From: Amphibalanus amphitrite
Lineage: Eukaryota; Arthropoda; Thecostraca; Balanomorpha; Balanidae
NCBI RefSeq assembly: GCF_019059575.1
Contig: NW_024881846.1
Span: forward strand, 310,001 to 374,000
Reading direction: 5' to 3'
DNA: 64,000 nt
In this document: positions 44,346 through 55,700 of the stretch, in pieces
How the letters are laid out: every line of letters begins with the position of its first letter
Numbering within the stretch: the first letter of the stretch is position 1
The notes under the pieces: generated by a model
What the model was told of the DNA's origin: nothing
What the model saw: the letters and a program-made list of their open reading frames with translations, nothing else
Database searches by the model: none
Program-made: the position numbers and the translations under genes

Positions 44346-45527
44346 GTCAGGGTTGTATGGCACGATGCCTGCGACCTGGAACCCACTGGCTATGTTCTTC
44401 TCCGTGCACGCCAGGGGCCATATCTCCCTCAGTATTCCCGGGAGGTCGTGGACAGTCATCGTCCGGCCGCGGTTGTTCCGAAGCCAGTTGGACTGCGCTG
44501 ATGCTGCGTAGGCCTTCAGGGGACCAAATACGCTTCGGTCCAGCGGCTGTAGCTGATGGCTGCAGTGAGGAGGAAATGAGAGCATCACAATGCCGTTATC
44601 CTTGGCGAACTGCACTCCCTCGATCGCCAGATGACTCTCATGATTGTCAAGTAGTAGGAGCGTAGGTCGCTCGGGAGAGCACTTCGTATGCTTAACGAAG
44701 TGCTCCAGGAAGGCCTTGAAATTCTCAGCCGTCATCCATCCTGACGGATATGATGCCCCAAGACATCCTGGCGGACCATCCCTCACGAAGTAGTCCTTGT
44801 ATCGCGCTCTGGGGAAGATCATCATGGGAGGAACTTTGTTGCCGTAGGCGTTGACGGCTGCACAGATGGTTACCAATTCCCCCCTTTCCGCTGACGTCAT
44901 CGAGCCCACTTGCCTGGTTCCCTTTGGCGCCACCACTTGTGGGGGTTTTTGCACTGTTGTCAAGCCTGTTTCATCGACATTCCATATATCACCTCCGTCA
45001 AATTTGTACTTGTCCATCACCTCTCCGAGCTTCTTGAAAAACTCGCCCACGTTCGACCTATTGAAACCGCTCGCTCGGCCCAAGCTTGTGGCTTCCGGTA
45101 CTCGAATGGACAGTCGCCGTCTCTTTCGGAAGGATCTGAACCATTCTTCCCCAGCCATCTTGTTCTTGGTCCATGACTCCGGCACAGTGATGTCGTGGCG
45201 CATCGCACATTCGTATGCGAAAACTCTAACTTCTTTTGGCGTTAGCCCGAAGAAAACATCTGCCGATTCTTTAATATACGCTAACAACAGTTCTTCCTGT
45301 TCATCCGTAAACACTCTCGATCCTGAGTTTTGGTACCCCATGTTCGGATCCATACCTTCCTTCTTTTTCCTTACGAACCGGTTCAGAGTTTGGTAGTTTA
45401 CTCCGTAGTCCTTTGCTGCGCTGCGGATAGAAGCTCCATCATTCATAACTGCGTTGCAAGCCCGCAGAAGGACATCTTTGGGGCTGTTCTTGCGCCTGTC
45501 TGATTTCCGGGTGTAGTTCCGCGGCAT
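44346..45527 (-). pseudogene. pogo-like transposase, N-terminal HTH and DDE domain
   Basis: Starts MPRNYTRKSDRRKNSPKDVL. Residues 1-55 form a pipsqueak-type HTH (SIRSAAKDYGVNYQTLNRFV), followed by a second basic DNA-binding region. The DDE_1 catalytic core has D185 in NVDETG, D294 in LLLLDNHESH and D330 in HQLQPLD, a DD35D spacing. The frame is intact to residue 396 (NPDVF), where the hAT element enters; translation would run about 25 residues into the insertion and stop. The remainder is at 40090-41825. Confidence 0.93.
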
Positions 45528-46319
45528 TTCGGCTTCTCAAACTGAAAACAAGGGCAAAGATACAGCTAGTTAGGTATGTTATGCACTGACTAAATGATTC
45601 GCTGAAAATGGTTAGGTGCATGATTGTAGGTGCTAGGTAGGTATTAAGAATAGAATGGATTGCCTGGACATCGAAAGGGGAGGTGGTGGTCGTAGTCGGG
45701 AGGGGGGGGGGGTGTCGGGACAGGCGGCGGAGCGGTCAACAGTACCTACTGTCCGCCCAGATGATCGCACAATTTCCAGGCCTATTATACATACCTAGAT
45801 GCCTATAGGTACGTACACAATGCATATGACAAAACAATGGATAGGCTACTGATGTTCAGCGGTAGCCTATATTGGGGTGAGTTGTATCATATTGGGGTGA
45901 GTTGTATCACTGTTACAACATACCCCACCCGGCTCTGATACAACATGTACATCGCCGCCATCTTGGAAAAAACATCCTCGTGCTCAAAAACAGCGGACAG
46001 CTGGAGAAATCCATTTTCACTCACGCAGCCTCACAACCTACCCTCACCACCGCTACGGAGATCTTTCAAATTCGTGCACATCTAAATGCCCAAAACACAC
46101 ATTTTCTTGCAACCTATTTTTTTAGAATGACATTAAAAAAACATAAAATCGGCTCTCACCTCGAGACGCGTCCAGCCGGCCTCACGTCACAACATGGAAA
46201 GATGGCGCCCGGAAAACCTCGTCAGCTGGTCGTGTCACGAGCGCCATCTGTTGGATAAGTTTGGCACAATTCGCCCTGATACAACTCGGACATGATACAA
46301 CTCTCCCCACTCTCCCCTA

Positions 46320-46746
46320 CGACCGAGCGGCGATCGCGCCGCTCGCCTATTACCTGCGGCGCACGGCGCGGCCGAAATCGGCCAAAATCGACCGAAATCA
46401 GCGGACATCGGCTGGAATCAGTGGCAGATTCAGGGGTGATATCAGCGATAGCGCCGGCTGGCGGAACCGGGTTCGGCCTAAACGTAACGCGATCGGGCCA
46501 TTTGGTCGGCGCAGCAGCGGCCGGCGCCGGCCATTGGACGCTCCGCCGCCGGCCGTTGATTGGCTGATGGGCCGCCGCGGCTCGCGCGCTGATTGGTCGG
46601 ACCGTGAGAGCCTGGCGGCGATTGGCGAAGACAGGGGGCGGCGCAGAAAACACCGTGGGAGTTCCGCCGGGAATGGGGAGCGGAGTTTTGTGCGGACACG
46701 GGTCGGATTTCGACGCTGCCTGCTGCAGTGGAGAACTGCCGTAGCC
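46320..46746 (+). promoter_or_regulatory. Poxn 5' flank/promoter and 5'UTR
   Basis: G+C-rich, TATA-less sequence between the pogo element end and the Poxn ATG. ATTGG (inverted CCAAT) occurs at about 46533, 46557, 46591 and 46620, mostly with GC-rich neighbours. The start site cannot be placed, so promoter and 5'UTR are not separated. Confidence 0.5.
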
Positions 46747-46759
46747 ATGCCGCACACAG
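46747..46759 (+). CDS. Poxn: Poxn exon 1 (coding part)
   Basis: ATGCCGCACACAG/GTAGGT encodes MPHT and the first base of the glycine codon completed by exon 2. Too short for frame-finders. Support comes from exact agreement with the conserved Poxn start, the consensus donor and the matching phase 9.9 kb downstream. Confidence 0.88.
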
Positions 46760-49700
46760 GTAGGTTTACAGCTCTTTATGCAGCTAAGGTAACAAGCATG
46801 CTTACGATTTTGGTAGAAATAAAAACTTGATTACCTGATATGACTTTCATAGATATTCATAACCACGCGATCCGAATGCTGAACTCTAAAGCGAATATTT
46901 TTGTTCATCGTGTCAGTATGCACCGCTCTCACATTTAAAGGGACACTCCCACCTTAACCCTCGCCCTGGCAGGGGGGTTCGATGCGACCCCCCCTAAGGT
47001 TTTTCGAAGATAGCGTAAAAACGGCGGCGCGCAGCGCCGCCAAATTTGGCACAGCCTATGGGGCAACCTTTTTACATATGACCTGAAAATTTCAGGTCCG
47101 GGTGACCTTGGGTCAGGTCACCAGGTCAGAAAAACCGGTACAAGGTCATGGTCAAATTTCAATTTTCTTTTTCCACCTGTCCAACTCACAGTTTTGCACT
47201 GATTTCCTTCAAACTTTCAGGATGTGCTAAGTTCACCGAGGTGTATAACATATAGTTCGGGTTTTTTTAGGTCACTGACCTGAGGTCAGTTAGAGGTCAT
47301 TACGTCGTAATGTTAAGCCTATGGGAAAATACTAAATTCGGAAAATACTGGAGATATTCGCTTCGTTCTATCACTTTTGTGCTTTGAAACCACAGTACTT
47401 AACAGCAGGTCACTTTGTGCTTCTTTGTTTGGTGTACTTATCCATGGGTCAGGTCAAATGAGGTCAACTGAGGTCAAATGACGTTTTTGCCAATAACTTG
47501 GCACATAATGACGCTAGAGCTTAAAAATGGTATCATTGTGTTCCTGGTGATCAGCCGAATCGAATGATATGCGATATGATGCAATTTGGTTAACTTGAAC
47601 TTAATTTATAAATTTAAGTTTACTTAAAATTTAAGAAAAACTTTAAGTTCACTTAAGCAAGCTAAAAAGTATATCATTCGACGCGCGAAATAATAATATA
47701 AGCGATATAAGCGGCATAGCGGCATACCGGCATAATATAAGGGAAAAACTTTTGACCTGTTTTTCGCGAAATTTTTACATTTATACCCCCCAAAACCCCC
47801 CTAAATATTGACCTAGAGCAACCAAATTTGCACAGGGGGGAGAACTCCAGGGGGCCCACCTACCTACCAAATTTGGTGTTTCTATGTGCCATAGGAGCCA
47901 ATCGCGAGGGGGGGGTCGCATCGACCCCCCCCCCCCCCCTGCCAGGCCGTGTTATGAAAAATGGCCTGCCAGGGCGAGGGTTAACATTAGTTTTGAGTTG
48001 AGATAGCCAAATTGGTGGCCATGACCTGCAAATACCGGTTTGGGCACTCACAACATCGAAAAATGCTTTAATTCGAAGATATGGAATTTCAAACTTGCAG
48101 TTTTCGGATTCTAAGGGGCTAATGTATTGGAATGCCCCCTTAGAATTTGTGACGTCAGCGGAGATCTAACGGTTTTTAAATCTTAGACTAAAACCATCGT
48201 TAACACGTGGTGGTATACGCTGCTTTGCGCGCAACGTCTGCCGCACCTTAAGGCTGCCAAATTATTGCTTCCAAATAAAGTCGCTAGTAACAGGGGAGAT
48301 CCAAAAAAGTAAGCAAAAGTAAAAGCCTAATATCTTGAAAACCAGTGAATATTTTTCGGTGAAATTTGGTAGATATTCGTTTTCGCTCTTTTTGAACCAA
48401 GGGACATCACTTTCATGCCAATTCATTAACTTTTTTGAAGGTGGGAGGGTCCCTTTAAGTTCCCATGATGTTGGATGTTTGGATGTTTTCATGACGTAAA
48501 GTTTCATGACTACCTCAAAAAAGACAATCTAGTTTCAAGCGAAATGCAAATTAAAAACGTGAAAGGGCATACTTACCAGCATTAGTTCTTCAAAATGGCT
48601 ATCTTGGATTTTCAAAAAATGTTTTGTTCACCATTTAATTACAAAAATGACCTTTGCTCTACGATCCCTAGCCTGGGGAAAACAAGCTACCCACACTGCC
48701 CCCCAACGGTTCCTGGGCCTATGAAAAGTTGTCGGGGCACCGCTCCCACGGCCCCAAAGTTGGGAGGCGGGCAAGCTGTCCCCAGTGCCCATCCGGTTCC
48801 CTCGCGTATGAAGGCAATAGATATAAGCCGTTTTCACGACGGCCATCTGGTACACATTTGGTGCACATCTGGTGCAGATTAGGTGCAGATTTGGTCAAAT
48901 TAGGTTCAGTGTGTCTCTTAGTAGCTATCAGCTAGGGTTGCACTAATTGCTTATAAGCCTGCTTTGTCATATTATCAGAGAGTAGGTATCATCGATTAAA
49001 ACACTGAAATAAATTTATAAAATAACGATATTCGCTGTAAAAGAGATTAGGTGCAGCAGCGGCGTATTTAGGAAATCGCGAAGGGCGGGGGGGGCAAGGA
49101 TTTGGAGGGCGCCACCTCATTTAAGGAGGGCGCCATACGGTCGCGAGATAAAAATCCTTAACGATCGCTGACGGGGGTGAGGCGTTTTTTTTTACCACGC
49201 CACCAGTTTTTTTTTTGCGTAACTTGGTAAAGATTATGCTGCATTGATTTCGCATCGTGTATTTTTGTTTTTACTCCAGGTCACAAAAGGTCAAGTCACC
49301 AGCTCAGCTTAACCCTATTCCTGGCGGGGGGGGCCTCAGGAGCCCCCCCCCCCTGAGGTTTTTTGGTTATTTCTCCCAAACGCGTTGAGCTAGGAAGCTC
49401 AAATTTTCTGACTTTTCCTAAAAGGCTTCTACGCAACATGTCTGAAAATTTTGAGTTGATCTGACCTCAGGTCAGGTCACCAGAGGCGGTTTGGTGACCC
49501 TACCTCAGAAAAGTTTGCAATCACACCAGAGCTAGAGTTTTTGACCGATCAATTTCTTCTCTTCAGGGTTTAGTTAGGGTACCAGTATGTGCAATTTGTA
49601 TATCTCGGAATTTTGATATCGGTGACCTAAGGTCAGGTCAATTTCGCGACCTCCCCATTATAAGTCAATGGGGGAAAAATCAACTCCCTGTTTTTACCAC

Positions 49701-52700
49701 TAAAACGGGTCGGAATGGCCCCATATACCATACATGACTTCATATACGATCAACCTTCACTACCTTGAGGTCTGTTTTGCTGTTGGGCAGCTGTGAGGTC
49801 ATGTGACGTCATCAAAGGTCACCAAAGGTTTTTGGCCAATAACTCCGTACAGGAACAAGATATAGACGCGTGGATGGTCTCATTGTGTTCAGCTCGTCAA
49901 GACACATCGAATGATATACATGATGACCTCGAGGTCACGTGACCTGAGGTCAACCTTTGACCTTGACCTTTCGAGGTCAACATATATATCATTCGATGCG
50001 GATTGACGAGAGGATCACGATGATGCCCTTAGTTTGTTCCTATCTTGACTAATTCGAAAGTTATTCGAGAAAAACTGTCTCCATATCTAGCGCCGCCATT
50101 TTGACTTTTTCGACCCCTGTGACGTCATCTTTGACCTGACCTGAAAATGACCTTAGTAAAAATTGTAGATCTTGGCCGTGCGTATCCGATGCCGTTTACC
50201 GCTTGTCGCTATCTTGCTTCGTTCTCGAGATCTCAGGGGGGGGCCGAATCGGCCCCCCCCCGCCAGTTTCTTGTCCCGGCGGAGCCCGCCAGGAATAGGG
50301 TTAAGTGACTATGCTTAGAGCTCCTTCTAAAGTTAGGTCACTTGACATGACCTGGTGACCTTGCTTTTAGCGACTATGGTTTGCATTTTTTAGAGCACGT
50401 GTAAGAGCAATGCACCAAAAGGTTTGCCCCTCCCGCTCACCCCCTTCCATCCCCCGCAAGAAAAAAAAACAGAAGCTCGTAGTGGCACATTTTTCGGATT
50501 TTTTTAACCGCATATCTGAAGAGACGTCCTGGCGCGGGTAAATCTCACACGTGACAAAAAGGTTGCAAGTGATTGGCATAGGTACTAAGTTCCTACTAAG
50601 GAAGTGTTCTTGAAATGCTGCGCCGAAGGCGCGCGAAATTTTTAAAACAATCTTTTCCTCCGCTTTTAGGCACATCTTTTATATGCTCACTGTTCAAAGC
50701 TCCTCTCGCTCTTTTACCAAATTTGAAGGTGTAAAAATATCTAAAAGGTTCGGTGGGGCCGCTGCCACAAAAACTGTATAGGAAGCTTCGCCCATGGGTG
50801 ACAATGTAGACATCAGATACACATCAGATCACCGTATCGGATTGACACCGGATCGCGAGATGCGTAAAAACAAGGACAAGCGCACAACGAGAAGGCAGCA
50901 GCAACAGAAAGATACTCGTAAACCATAACAGGACTGTTCCTCATGAGATAGATTAGCCTCCTCGGGCTTCTCATCCAAATTACCTCAGACCAGCCCTCAT
51001 GGCCTTCTCACAGATGCATACAATACATTGTTGAGTACCTACACAACCAGTTTCAATCACCGAAACTCCAGATGCCTGCTGTTGCGGCCGAACCTGTTGA
51101 CAATACTTAACCCGCGCCCCGCTGGGCTATTCAGCCATACGCGCCCTGCTGGGGGGGGGGGGGGGGCAGATTCTGCCCCCCCTGTCTAACTTCCGAACCG
51201 ATGGTCGTAGAAAGACGGGGAAAACGGCAATCGAAAGCTCTCAACAAGGCGGATCTTAAGAGCCCAAATTTTTTTGCTTAAGTAGGTCAGAGGTCAGGTC
51301 AAGGTCAGGTCAAGGGTACAAGGTGCAAGTTTCTACAGTATCGGCCGTGCACCGTAGTTGCCGAAGAATGGACTGAGACTGATTGCCCAAAACGTGTTCT
51401 TAGACTACCAAGACAATATTCGTTGCATACAATGGCATTCAAAGGTCAAGGTCAAGGTCAGGTCAGGTCATGTCAGGTCACCGAAAAACAAAATATAGAA
51501 AAGGGCATGTGCGACACATGTTTTATGGGTCATTTTACTCATAGAATTCAATAGGCACACTCAATAAGTGATATGGACTACCTCTGGATGAATTTCAGGT
51601 CGAGGTCAGGTCAAGGTCAGGTCAAGTGAGGTCAAATTTTGAAGTTGGTTGTTAAGGCCCAAAAAGGTGTCTATCTGATGCAGTTTTTCACGGCGAATCG
51701 AATGGTGCTATTTTTGTTTCCGTACGAGGTCTAGAACTTCCAAAAAATCATTTTTCAAAATTTTTGTGTGTCGTGACGTCATAAAAATTTGAATAACTTC
51801 CACATTTTTGAACCGATTCTTCTAAAAATTGGTATGTAGGTGCATATAGACCACTTCTTTGACATATATTCCGGTTTTTTCGATACACTCAAAATTTTGG
51901 ATTTTATAAATATTTTCCCAAAAAAGTCAGTTTTTTGAAAAAATTTGGGCCAAAATCAAAAATTTTCAAAAAAACGAGATAGCCATTTAATAGACAAAGT
52001 AGAATGACGTATAACCTTTTTTGTTACGTCTTGATTCCTTTAAAAATGAAGATGTTAGCGGCGTTTGAAATTTTCCCATTTTTTAGGCGAAAATGGCGAA
52101 CATGACGTCACTAAAACGTCATTTTCTCAAACATTTTCCGACGGATTTCGCTCAAATTTTCAGGGAACGTGTCAAATTGATGTATGATAAGGTACTGAAA
52201 GTTTGACGTCGCTGGCGTAACGCGTTTAGAAGTTATTGGCGAAAAACGGGAGGGGGGGCAGATTCTGCCCCCCCCCAGCGGGGCGCGGGTTAATCGTGAT
52301 TCATATATTTAGATGTCATGATGCACGCAAAGTAAGCTCAATCCCTTAACCCTATTCCTGGCGGGGGGGGGCCTCCTAGGAGCCCCCCCCCCCCTGAGGT
52401 TTTTTGGTTATATCTCCCAAACGCGTTGAGCTAGGAAGCTCAAATTTTCTGACTTTTCCTAAAAGGCTTCTACGCAACATGTCTGAAAATTTTGAGTTGA
52501 TCTGACCTCAGGTCAGGTCACCAGAGGCGGTTTGGTGACGCTACCTCAGAAAAGTTTGCAATCACGCCAGAGCTAGAGTTTTTGACCGATCAATTTCTTC
52601 TCTTCAGGGTTTAGTTAGGGTACCAGTATGTGCAATTTGTTTATCTCGGAATTTTGATATCGGTGACCTAAGGTCAGGTCAATTTCGCGACCTCCCCATT

Positions 52701-55700
52701 ATAAGTCAATGGGGGAAAAATCAACTCCCTGTTTTTACCACTAAAACGGGTCGGAATGGCCCAATATACCATACATGACTTCATATACGATCAACCTTCA
52801 CTACCTTGAGGTCTGTTTTGCTGTTGGGCAGCTGTGAGGTCATGTGACGTCATCAAAGGTCACCAAAGGTTTTTGGCCAATAACTCCGTACAGGAACAAG
52901 ATACAGACGCGTGGATGGTCTCATTGTGTTCAGCTCGTCAAGACGCATCGAATGATATACATGATGACCTCGAGGTCACGTGACCTGAGGTCAACCTTTG
53001 ACCTTGACCTTTCGAGGTCAACATATATATCATTCGATGCGGATTGACGAGAGGATCACGATGATGCCCTTAGTTTGTTCCTATCTTGACTAATTCGAAA
53101 GTTATTCGAGAAAAACTCTCTCCATATCTAGTGCCGCCATTTTGACTTTTTCGACCCCTGTGACGTCATCTTTGACCTGACCTGAAAATGACCTTGGTAA
53201 AAATTGTAGATCTTGGCCGTGCGTATCCGATGCCGTTTACTGCTTGTCGCTATCTTCCTTCGTTCTCGAGATCTCAGGGGGGGCCGAATCGGCCCCCCCC
53301 CCCCCCGCCAGTTTCTTGTCCCGGCGGAGCCCGCCAGGAATAGGGTTAAGACCAAAGACGTTTTTATGCATGGTAGAGCGTAGATAGTTTTGGTATGCTT
53401 CATTCATTGTGCTGAGCCTGAATGCACGTTCATTTGTGGCAATTTCCACAGGCAAGACATCAAATATGTGCAAGAGAACGGCTAAGTTGGGAAACATGCC
53501 AAAGGAGTAGATAAATGATAGGAGGGCAGCGATCAACGGAGGTCGCCAATAGGTAGAAGGGCTGCGATCGACAGGAGGGCGCTAATAGGCAAAGGAGAGC
53601 CCCGATCAACATCCCGAGTTTCGACAGGAGGGCACCGATAGGTAGGAGAGTGGCGAGCAGCAGGAGGGCGCCAATGGATAGAAGGGCGGCGATCAACAGG
53701 AGGGCGCCAATAGGACAGGTAGGAGGACTTTGATCAACAATCAACGGGAGGGTGCCACCAGGTAAGAGGGCGGCAAGGAACAGGAGAGCACCAATAGATA
53801 GGAAGGTGGCGATAAACAGCAGATCGCCGATAGGTAGGAGGGCGGTCATTAACAGGAACTCGCCAATGAGTAGAAGGGTGACGATTAACAGGAGTGTGGC
53901 AATGGTGAGGAGGGCGCCTTTGCCCAAGAGGGTGACAATGAACAGGAGGGCGCCTGTGAGAAGGGCGCCGATCAACAGGAAGGTGCCAGTGGTTAGGAGG
54001 GCGGCCCCGATTAACATTCAACAGGAGGGACTGGGGAACCAATAGGTAGGAGGGCGCCAATGGCTAGGAGGGCGGCAATCAACAAGATGGTGCCAAAGGG
54101 AAGAGGACGGCCATAAAAATTTCACATGAGGCGCAATAGGTAGGAGGGCACCAATAATTAGTAGGGCGCCGACCAGCAGAAGGGTAGAAATGTGTAGAAA
54201 GGTGGTGACCTACAGGAGGGTGCACCTTCGGGTGAGAGGGCGCCTATTTACTAGGAGAGCGCCAATAGGTAAAACTACGCCGATCAAATGAGGGCGCCAG
54301 AGTGGGCAGGAGGGTAGCGATCAACAGGCTTACATAGGCGACTACCGCTACGCTTAGACAGCTACAGCCTACAAATGCGGACGCGGTTGGAGGGCGCCCT
54401 CCAACCGTATTTTCCCTGTAAATACATTCGCGATTGGGGCGCCCTCCAGTCGCGATTGTTTTTTTTTTTATTCCATTTTATCACAATTGCATTTGCGATT
54501 GGAGGGCGCCTTCGGCGCCCTCCAATCGCAAAGGGCGCCTTCGGCGCCCAAGGGGGGGCATGGCCCAGTGCCCCCCCCTGCCTACGCCCCTGAGGTGCAG
54601 ATTTGGTCAAATTAGGTGCACTCGCCGGATAGCCCGTCTTGAAAACGGCTGTATATTCCAGATACCTGGCTCTAATGTCTTACAGAATCATGGCCATTTT
54701 TTATCAGGTCACCATTGAGGTCACTGGAGGTCACCAAAAGTAAAACTGTCACGAACAATATTCCCAACTAGTTGACTATTGTTTTCGAATCGGCGACCTC
54801 GGGGACGAATAAAGCTACGGGGCCGTAGTAACGCGCATTCGATAGTTCAGTCATGGATGAGATAATAACAGTGTTATCTATCTCATCCATGGTTCAGTTC
54901 AAAGCTGTTTCCGAATAATGTTATCATAATTCAAATTCAACTAAGGATTAACGGTTTAGCCTCCAAGTCCAGACAAGATGTCAAAAACTCAAAATTTGAC
55001 GTGTTTTGCCGAAAACGTTTTTACGCTGTTAGGTGCTTTTGACAATAAGCTTTATTACGTTGACTATACCGGTATCGTCTCTCGTTGAGACGCGTCAATG
55101 AGACGTTGACCTGGAAAGGTCAACTTAAACCACGCATGACTAGGGTATTTTCCATAACGTGGTTGGCGGGGGGGGACTCTACAAAGCCCCCTTCTATCTC
55201 CGAAACTACAAGGCCGATTGTCAAAATTCAAACGGCAGCTAATAGCCCTGGACAAACTTTCGAGCAAATCCAAATTTCATTGACCTCGAGGTCACCTATT
55301 ACGTCACAGGTCAGGTCAAATTAAAAATCATCAACATTTTGGCTTGTTCACAATTTGGGCTCTGGCCGCCGGCTTTTAAGTCCGATCAGGCCCGTTTTTG
55401 AGTTACCCACTCGTTGATATATGCTTACGCAACCCTGTGATTACTGAACTTGTAATTCGAATTTTTCAGCTCAAGGCCAGGTCATCCTAGGTCACGGAAA
55501 TGCTAGGTATATCATATAGGTATCGGTCACGTGACACATGTTTTATGGTTTATTTCAGCCACAAATTTCGTAAACAGTGGCGTCTGTGTCATTTTAGGTC
55601 ATTTTCAGCTGAATTTAGCTGAGGTCAGGTCACTTCAGGTAAAAAATGTCAAATTTTTAAAATTTAAAATTTAAAATTTATTTTTTTTTTTCAGCTAAAA

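Larger units (their letters stand above)
39498..46317 (-). mobile_element. pogo-like element, 6.8 kb including a hAT insertion
   Basis: TA-flanked (39496-39497, 46318-46319), inverted ends GGGGAGAGTGGGG and CCCCACTCTCCCC. Eight exact GTTGTATCA/TGATACAAC motifs lie in the subterminal regions (39514, 39682, 39711; 45881, 45901, 45936, 46277, 46293), likely transposase binding sites. It encodes on the minus strand an HTH-DDE-PHD transposase, now broken by the foldback hAT element and frameshifts. Confidence 0.9.

Noticed and set aside
52844..53047. Similar 67-codon frames in E1 (reverse) and E12
   Set aside because: Shared only because the element bodies are homologous at DNA level; codons consist of half-site repeats, not a plausible protein.
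53460..54017. 185-codon minus-strand hydrophobic frame
   Set aside because: Produced by minisatellite periodicity; no start context, domain or neighbours that support a gene.
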